From GCA-2861595 sp035525365 (GTDB lineage: Bacteria > Actinomycetota > Acidimicrobiia > Acidimicrobiales > GCA-2861595): a DNA stretch of 64,000 bases. The stretch lies in NCBI GenBank assembly GCA_035525365.1, contig DATLEK010000103.1, positions 1-64,000 of the forward strand, written 5' to 3'. The notes beneath the pieces are model-generated. The model was not told where the DNA came from. It saw nothing but the letters and a program-made list of their open reading frames with translations, and ran no database searches. Every line of letters starts with the position of its first letter. The stretch's first letter is position 1. Shown piece by piece: positions 58,406-64,000 of this stretch. A program made the position numbers and the translations under genes.

Positions 58406-61069
58406 GTGAACGCAACACCCGAACTAGCTCGAATACCGCGAAGGTCAACTTCAGTCCGAAGGGCTCTCGTCGTCACGGCGGGGTTCAGTGGAATAGCCCT
58501 TCTGGGTTACGGCACCGGCCTTCCGTCGATCCTCTCGTCGTCGACGGAGACCCCGTCGCCCGCAGGAGCTCGGTCCACCGAGACCGAGGTTCGCGAGGCC
58601 TACGGCCGCCTGCCGCTCAACTTCGAGCTCAACCAGGGCCAGAGTGATTCACAGGTCAAGTTCATGGCACGGGGCGAGGGCTACACCCTCTTCCTCACAC
58701 CGGGCGAGACGGTGCTCAGCCTGGCCCCGCCGGCGGCGTCGGCGGGTGGCGGCGCCGCTCCGGCGGAGCCCCCCGCGCGGGCGGTGTTGCGCACGAAGTT
58801 CCTCGGCGCCAATCCGGCTCCGAAGGTGACCGGCAGCTCACCCACACCGGCCAAGGCCAACCACTTCACCGGGGCTGATCCCGCCGGCTGGCGGACCGAC
58901 GTCCCCACCTACGCCACGGTCGGCTACACCGGGCTATATCCCGGCATCGACGCCGTATACCACGGGAAGAAGGGCCAGTTGGAGTACGACTTCGTCGTCG
59001 CTCCCGGTGCCGATCCCTCGCAGATCCGCCTCGGCTTCGAAGGGGCCCGATCGATGGCCATCGACGACAAGGGCGATCTCGTGCTCACCACCGAGCACGG
59101 CCGGCTGCGCCAGGCCAAGCCGCGGCTGTACCAGGACGTCGGTGGCCGCCGGAAGGCGGTCAACGGCTCGTTCCTCATGACCGGGCCCAACCAGGTCGGC
59201 TTCTCGGTGTCGTCCTACGACGCCGACCGGCCGCTGGTGATCGACCCAGTGCTGTCGTACTCCACGTTCCTCGGCGGCGGCGGGTCCGATGTCGGATTCG
59301 GCATTGCCGTCGATCCCGACGGCAATGCCTATGTGGGCGGCCAGACCGGCTCGACCAACTTCCCGACTGCCGGTGCCACCACGTGTCCCTCGACCGCTTT
59401 CCCGGGCTCCTCCTACCAGTGTGCCCAGGGCGGCGGCGTCGATGCCTTCGTGACCAAGCTCAACCCGGCGGGATCGGCCCTGGTGTGGTCGACCTATCTG
59501 GGTGGCGGCAAGGCCGACCTGGCCTACCGGATCGCCCTGGACGGCGACGGCAACGCCTATGTCGTGGGCGCCACCGATTCTGCCGACGACCCCGGCACCC
59601 CGGCTGTAGAAGCCGGGTTCCCGACCACCGCTGGCGCCTTCGACACCACCTGCGGCACCGACGGTCTCTGCAACGCCAGACCGCCGGCCGACCCGGCCAG
59701 CTGCCCGGCAGTCGGGTGCAGGACGACAGGCACTTCCGACACCTTCGTGTCGAAGCTGAGCGCCTCGGGGAACTCCTTGATGTACTCGACCTTCCTCGGT
59801 GGAGCAGACCACGATCAGGACGTGCTGCTCACCGCCGTGCCGAGCCACCAGGGCATCGCCGTGCACGGCACCAGGGCCTACGTCACCGGGTCCACCGGGT
59901 CCGACGACGACCTGTCGACGCTCGGGGTGAACGAAGGCTTCCCCACCACCACCGGTGCCTTCCAGAATAGCTGTGGCTCGGCCGCCATCCCCGGCTGCGA
60001 CAACGGAACCCTCGACGGTTACCTGGCCGTCCTCGACACCGCAGCATCGGGTGCGTCGTCGCTGGTGTACTCCACCTATCTCGGCGGAAGCGGCAGCGAC
60101 GCCCCTCGCGCCGTCGCCGTCGACGGCGCCGGGAACGCCTACGTAACCGGTGTCACCTACGGCTATGGCAGCCCGACCGCCAACAACTTCCCGACCAAGT
60201 CGGCGGTGCAGGCCGGCTACCAGGGCGGCTTCGCCGACGCCTTCGTGGCCAAGCTCGACCCCGCCGGGGTCGGTCCCACCTCGCTGGTGTACTCCACATA
60301 CCTCGGAGGCGGCGGCAAGGACGAGGCCTGGGGTATCGACGTGGAGGGCGGCGGCGTCCCCGGGAAGGGCAAGGCCTACGTGACCGGGTTCACCAACTCC
60401 GGTGACAACCCGGCCACCTCTGCCGCCGACGGGCCCACCCCCTACTTCCCGACGACGTCCGGTGCCTACGACACCAGCTTCAACGGGCGAGCCACCGATG
60501 GCGGCGGCAATACCACCTTCCTCGACGGTGACGCCTTCGTGGTCAAGTTGAAGGCCACGGGCGACAAGCTCGACTACGCCACCTTCCTCGGCGGCGCCGA
60601 CCACGACCTCGGCGGCGCCGTGGCTGTGGACTCGGAGGGCAACGCGTACGTCACCGGCTTCACGACCTGCCAGAACGACAACGGCGGAGTTCCGCTCGCT
60701 CCGGGAGCGCCGCCCCCGCCCCCGTGTGCCGGCACCTTCCCGGTGCTCGACGCGGTGCAGCCCACCATGGACGGCAACTTCATCGGCTTCGAGCTGCACA
60801 ACTCACCCACCGACATCTTCCTCACCAAGCTGAACCCCGGTGGGTCGGCCCTGATCTACTCCACCTACCTCGGGGGCAACGACTTCGACCGCGGCTTCGC
60901 CGTGGCCGTGCGTGATACCGACGCCGCCCACAACGCCATCACCCCCGAGGCGTACGTAACCGGGCGGATCGCCTCCACCAACTACCCCACGACGGCCGGA
61001 GCGTTCAAGACGACCAAACCGGCGGGCAAGGGCAACCGGGATGCGGCCGTCTCCAAGGTCGTCGGGTGA
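58406..61069 (+). CDS. Secreted SBBP-repeat beta-propeller protein
   Basis: 887 residues. An N-terminal hydrophobic segment (ALVVTAGFSGIALLGYGTGL) targets it for export. Residues about 70-290 form the DUF7948-like domain that precedes such repeats (PLNFELNQGQSDSQVKFMAR, GLYPGIDAVYHG). From about 290 to the end run SBBP repeats of the form LxYSTFLGG, GNAYVTG and FPTTxGAF, about ten in all, predicted to form a beta-propeller. It heads a run of secreted propeller proteins. The stop overlaps the next open frame. Confidence 0.88.
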   Translation: MNATPELARIPRRSTSVRRALVVTAGFSGIALLGYGTGLPSILSSSTETPSPAGARSTETEVREAYGRLPLNFELNQGQSDSQVKFMARGEGYTLFLTPGETVLSLAPPAASAGGGAAPAEPPARAVLRTKFLGANPAPKVTGSSPTPAKANHFTGADPAGWRTDVPTYATVGYTGLYPGIDAVYHGKKGQLEYDFVVAPGADPSQIRLGFEGARSMAIDDKGDLVLTTEHGRLRQAKPRLYQDVGGRRKAVNGSFLMTGPNQVGFSVSSYDADRPLVIDPVLSYSTFLGGGGSDVGFGIAVDPDGNAYVGGQTGSTNFPTAGATTCPSTAFPGSSYQCAQGGGVDAFVTKLNPAGSALVWSTYLGGGKADLAYRIALDGDGNAYVVGATDSADDPGTPAVEAGFPTTAGAFDTTCGTDGLCNARPPADPASCPAVGCRTTGTSDTFVSKLSASGNSLMYSTFLGGADHDQDVLLTAVPSHQGIAVHGTRAYVTGSTGSDDDLSTLGVNEGFPTTTGAFQNSCGSAAIPGCDNGTLDGYLAVLDTAASGASSLVYSTYLGGSGSDAPRAVAVDGAGNAYVTGVTYGYGSPTANNFPTKSAVQAGYQGGFADAFVAKLDPAGVGPTSLVYSTYLGGGGKDEAWGIDVEGGGVPGKGKAYVTGFTNSGDNPATSAADGPTPYFPTTSGAYDTSFNGRATDGGGNTTFLDGDAFVVKLKATGDKLDYATFLGGADHDLGGAVAVDSEGNAYVTGFTTCQNDNGGVPLAPGAPPPPPCAGTFPVLDAVQPTMDGNFIGFELHNSPTDIFLTKLNPGGSALIYSTYLGGNDFDRGFAVAVRDTDAAHNAITPEAYVTGRIASTNYPTTAGAFKTTKPAGKGNRDAAVSKVVG

Positions 61070-61116
61070 GGGGGCGCGTGGACATGACAAGGATCATTCG
61101 ACACCAGAGGCAGGAG

Positions 61117-61704
61117 ATGAGCATGGACATGGACAAGGCCGAAAACGGCATCATCAACGTCGGGCGCAGCACCAAGCTCAACCGGCGGCGGACGGTGGTG
61201 GGCGCCGGGCTGTTCGCCGGTGGTCTGATGGCCGCCTCGGCGGCGTGGGCGTGCACGCTGCTCATCGGCACCTTCACCGTGTGCAGCGCGCCTTCGGCCA
61301 GCTTCGTGAACGGCACGGTGTGCTCCCAGCGCACGTCGGTGGCCGGTCAGGTCGGCCTGGCCTCGGTTTCCAAGAATGGCTCAGCGATTTCGGTCGTCGG
61401 GACAGCCTTCTCCACGCCGGGAGATCCGGGAATCGGCACGCTCTACAGCATCACCTTCCAGCGCCCGGGCGGGAGCGGTAGCTGCCACGCCCACAACCCT
61501 GATGGCGGCGTCACGTCGCTGCTCGGCACCACCGGCACTGCGCCCAAAACCGTCGCCGGGCCGAACTTCGCCGTCGGCCTGGGATCTGGGCCGTACCCGA
61601 ACGTGTCCACGCCCTCCGTCGCCAGCACAGGAACGGCGACAGTGTGCGTGCAGGACGAGCCCGACCGAGTCGACGGCAACTTCGTCCGGGTCACGGTGGT
61701 GTAG
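61117..61704 (+). CDS. Secreted protein of unknown function
   Basis: About 195 residues. A twin-Arg-like basic run NRRRTVVGAGLFAGGLMAAS precedes a hydrophobic core and AAWACT processing site, so export could be by Tat or Sec. The mature part is beta-rich with several Cys (TFTVCSAPSAS, GTVCSQRTS, GSCHAHNPDGG, ATVCVQDEPDR) that may form disulfides. ATG 61117, 61123 and 61129 are all possible starts after GAGGCAGGAG. No family recognised. Confidence 0.65.
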   Translation: MSMDMDKAENGIINVGRSTKLNRRRTVVGAGLFAGGLMAASAAWACTLLIGTFTVCSAPSASFVNGTVCSQRTSVAGQVGLASVSKNGSAISVVGTAFSTPGDPGIGTLYSITFQRPGGSGSCHAHNPDGGVTSLLGTTGTAPKTVAGPNFAVGLGSGPYPNVSTPSVASTGTATVCVQDEPDRVDGNFVRVTVV

Positions 61705-61785
61705 GCGGTAGCTGTCCCTACCAGCCTGCTCCCGCCCAGGGCTCCTGCCCGCACGAGGGGGAGCCGGACGAAGCTCATCGCCTCT

Positions 61786-63294
61786 TTGTGGCTCGCGGCC
61801 GCCGTCACCTGCATGGTGCCGGCGGCTGCTGCCGCGGGCGCGACAGCGCGGCCCGAGGTTCCCGTGACGGCCGTGGACGAGCGTGTGGGCCTGGCCCACA
61901 ACTCGCCGGCCCTGGCCGTCGACCCTACCGAGGAGCGCATCGTGGCCTCGGCGACGCGTCGTGACAGCCCCGACTTCGGTTGCGCCCTGCACATCTCCGG
62001 CGACGGGGGCAGCAGCTGGCTGCCGGCCGACCCCGTGCCCAAGCTGCCGGACGGAGTGGAGAAGTGCTACGGCCCCGAGGTGGCATTCGACGCCGAGGGT
62101 CGTCTGTACTTTCTGTTCGTCGGGTTGGCCGGGGCGGGGAACAGCCCTGTCGGCAGCTTCCTGGTCACCTCGACCGGCGGGCGGTTCAGCACCCCCCGGC
62201 GGGTGCTGGGCCCGGAGCGGTACATGGTGAGAATGGCGGTCGACCAGCGTTCAGGAAGGCTGCACCTGGTCTGGGTGCAGGCCGGTGCCGATCCTCCACT
62301 CGGAGGCTTCGCTCCCGGGCCGAACCCGATCATGGCCTCTTACTCCGACGACGGTGGACAGACCTTCTCCGAGCCAGTGCAGGTCAACGAGGCGGCACGC
62401 CAACGCGTGGTGGCTCCCGCCATCGCCGTGGGCTCCGATGGCGCTGTCCACGTCGCCTACTACGACCTGGTCGACGACTCCCGCGACTACCAGGGCCTGG
62501 AGGGGCCGAAATGGGAGAACCCGTGGTCGCTGGTCGTGTCCGGTTCCGACAATGGCGGGAGGACCTTCGGCCGCCACACTGTGGTCGACGACGCGCTGGT
62601 GCCTCCTGAGCGGGTCATGCTCGTCTTCACCATGCCACCTCCCTCCATCGTGGCCGGCAACCATGGCGAGGTTTTCACTGCCTGGCACGACGCCCGCAAC
62701 GGCGACTGGGACGTGTTCCTGTCGCGCTCGCCCGACAGAGGTGGAACATGGTCGGCGGCGCGGCGGCTCAACGACGACCCGAAAGGGAACGGACGCCACC
62801 AGTACCTGCCCCGTCTCTCGCTGGCGCCGAACGGGCGCCTGGACACGGTGTTCTACGACCGCCGCTCGGACCCCCAGAACCTGCGCAACGACGTGTTCTT
62901 CACTTCCTCCGCACCCGGCACCGGCGGCACCTTCAGTCCCAACCTCCAGATCACCGCAGATCCATCCGATTCGCGCATCGGGCCCCGCTACCCCATCCCC
63001 TCGGCGAGAGGGATGGTGGAGTTCGGCTCCCGCCTCGGGTTGGTCTCCCTCGACGGGGGGGCGGTGGCGGCGTGGACCGACACCCGCAACAGCCAACTGG
63101 AGAGCCCCCAGCAGGATGTCTTCGCCACTACCGTGGACCTGGGCTCGGAGCCAAAGAATGGTTCTGGGGGCGTTTCGGTCGTGTTCGTACTGGCTGGCGC
63201 CGCCATCTTCGTTGCCGTCTCCACCCTTTTCGTGCGCCAGCGCCAGTCCCGCCGGCCCGCGCCCGTAGGTGCGGAGGCACAGCGTGGCGAATAG
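61786..63294 (+). CDS. Secreted sialidase-like (BNR) beta-propeller protein with C-terminal anchor
   Basis: About 502 residues. Asp-box-like repeats recur (SGDGGSSWLPA, SDDGGQTFSEP, SDNGGRTFGRH, SPDRGGTWSAA), defining a six-bladed exo-alpha-sialidase-type propeller. No Arg triad of a true sialidase can be assigned. A terminal helix (GVSVVFVLAGAAIFVAVSTL) anchors it. The start is doubtful: TTG 61786 gives a signal peptide lacking its basic n-region, while the in-frame sequence upstream (RTRGSRTKLIASLWLAAAV) would supply it but has no ATG, GTG or TTG before the previous stop. Confidence 0.75.
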   Translation: MWLAAAVTCMVPAAAAAGATARPEVPVTAVDERVGLAHNSPALAVDPTEERIVASATRRDSPDFGCALHISGDGGSSWLPADPVPKLPDGVEKCYGPEVAFDAEGRLYFLFVGLAGAGNSPVGSFLVTSTGGRFSTPRRVLGPERYMVRMAVDQRSGRLHLVWVQAGADPPLGGFAPGPNPIMASYSDDGGQTFSEPVQVNEAARQRVVAPAIAVGSDGAVHVAYYDLVDDSRDYQGLEGPKWENPWSLVVSGSDNGGRTFGRHTVVDDALVPPERVMLVFTMPPPSIVAGNHGEVFTAWHDARNGDWDVFLSRSPDRGGTWSAARRLNDDPKGNGRHQYLPRLSLAPNGRLDTVFYDRRSDPQNLRNDVFFTSSAPGTGGTFSPNLQITADPSDSRIGPRYPIPSARGMVEFGSRLGLVSLDGGAVAAWTDTRNSQLESPQQDVFATTVDLGSEPKNGSGGVSVVFVLAGAAIFVAVSTLFVRQRQSRRPAPVGAEAQRGE

Positions 63295-63304
63295 AGAGAG
63301 TGAC

Positions 63305-64000
63305 ATGGTGCGCAACGGTGGAGCGGCGAGGGCCATCAGGAGACCTAGGAGCCCGGTGCTCCTGGCCGCATTGCTGGTCTTCGCGTTGACGGCCCCGGTA
63401 CCGGGCGCCCGTGCCATCGGCGACGAGCTCGACCCCACCTTCGGTGACGAGGGCGGCCTGGTCAAGGGACCGGCCGGCAGCGCCCGGGCCCTGATAGAGG
63501 TCGGCGGCAAGCTCGTGGTCGGCGGTTGTGCCTATGAAGGGCCCACCAATGGCTGCAACGGCTTCGTTGTCTCCCGCTACAGCGAGAACGGAGCGCTCGA
63601 TACCGAATTCGGCGACAGCGGCCGGGTGACCACCGAGTTGGGGGAGAAAGACGGAGTCAACGCTATCGTGGCCCAGGCGGACAAGCTGGTGGCCGTCGGA
63701 AGCGCCGGAAGCCCCTCTGATTTCGTGCTGGTCCGGTACGACTCGTCTGGCCGTCTCGACACCTCTTTCGGGCCGTCTGGGTCCAACGGGATCGTGAGGA
63801 CCGATTTCGGCGCCACCGACGACAAGGCGTTCGCCGTGGTGGTCAGCGGCGACAAGCTGGTCGTGGCCGGGTCCAGCGGCAGCGACTTCGCCCTGGCCCG
63901 CTACAGCGAGGACGGCATCCTCGACACCAGCTTCGGCGACGACGACGACGGCGGCATGGTCACGACCTCCTTTGGCGGCACCAGTGGGGCTCGGGCACTG
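63305..64000 (+). CDS. Secreted delta-60 repeat (DUF5122) propeller protein, cut by window end
   Basis: At least 232 codons, open at the window edge. A signal peptide (PVLLAALLVFALTAPVPGARA) is followed by repeats of about 55-60 residues beginning LDPTFGDEGG, LDTEFGDSG, LDTSFGPSG and LDTSFGDDDD, each with a VGG/VAGS strand. This is the delta-60 repeat of secreted propellers. It follows the BNR gene by 10 bp and is probably in the same operon. Confidence 0.85.
   Translation, partial: MVRNGGAARAIRRPRSPVLLAALLVFALTAPVPGARAIGDELDPTFGDEGGLVKGPAGSARALIEVGGKLVVGGCAYEGPTNGCNGFVVSRYSENGALDTEFGDSGRVTTELGEKDGVNAIVAQADKLVAVGSAGSPSDFVLVRYDSSGRLDTSFGPSGSNGIVRTDFGATDDKAFAVVVSGDKLVVAGSSGSDFALARYSEDGILDTSFGDDDDGGMVTTSFGGTSGARAL

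Noticed and set aside
1..64000. tRNA, rRNA, CRISPR arrays, complete transposases or prophage genes
   Set aside because: None was recognised on either strand; all larger gaps are accounted for by hairpins, regulatory sites or remnants.

Overview
The window is about 64 kb of high-GC DNA (roughly 70% by eye) carrying the housekeeping order of an actinobacterial chromosome: rnj-ftsK, rimO-pgsA-cinA-recA, miaB-miaA-dapF-hflX-dapC, and lexA / LysM gene / nrdR. The actinobacterial SOS box (CGAAC-N4-GTTCG), an intein at the mycobacterial RecA site, DUF3040 and DUF5679 proteins, a SpoVS homologue and GYW-type propeller repeats together suggest an uncultured or little-studied actinobacterium, most likely class Acidimicrobiia. 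The class is an inference from recognised families, not from a search.

Layout. (1) 1-4.3 kb: RNase J and FtsK, separated by two hairpins. (2) 4.4-11.5 kb: a probable vitamin B12 uptake island. A cobalamin riboswitch on the minus strand precedes a secreted alpha/alpha-toroid protein with a GYW-repeat tail and a membrane-anchored DUF4430-like protein. Divergent to these lie the ECF transporter genes ecfT, a double-ATPase ecfA and ecfS. The toroid plus DUF4430 pair has the two-domain logic of animal intrinsic factor/transcobalamin, split over two bacterial surface proteins. (3) 11.5-15.8 kb: a small membrane protein, homoserine kinase, a zinc-ribbon peptide, QueF, a membrane GAF-GGDEF-EAL protein and an Nfu_N-like protein. 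(4) 15.9-28.3 kb: rimO, pgsA, cinA, recA (interrupted by a 436-residue intein), two tiny ORFs where recX is expected, spoVS, miaB, and a tightly overlapping miaA-dapF-hflX-dapC operon. (5) 28.3-35.3 kb: two lipoproteins, dapD-dapE and two convergent, tail-anchored subtilases. (6) 35.3-39.2 kb: lexA with three SOS boxes, a divergent SOS-controlled LysM gene, nrdR, an RlpA-like protein and a PPi-type phosphofructokinase. (7) 39.2-43.2 kb: an accessory, decaying region. It holds VapBC remnants between 39-bp direct repeats, out-of-frame fragments of surface proteins, and a secreted PD-(D/E)XK-like protein overlapping an unknown cytosolic partner. (8) 43.3-52.6 kb: an inositol-phosphatase-like enzyme, threonine aldolase, a PIG-L deacetylase, a two-cupredoxin lipoprotein and a 1,454-residue three-module multicopper oxidase. 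(9) 52.6-57.1 kb: a MoxR-DUF58-TgpA transglutaminase operon. (10) 57.2-64 kb: a run of secreted proteins, mostly beta-propellers, the last cut by the window edge.

Logic. dapC, dapD, dapE and dapF supply the succinylase route to meso-diaminopimelate; dapF lacks the usual first active-site cysteine. LexA, RecA and the LysM protein form the SOS circuit. The two most interesting systems are the split transcobalamin-like B12 module and the giant multicopper oxidase with its cupredoxin lipoprotein, which could be an extracellular metal-oxidising or copper-handling unit. No tRNA, rRNA, CRISPR array or intact transposase was seen.
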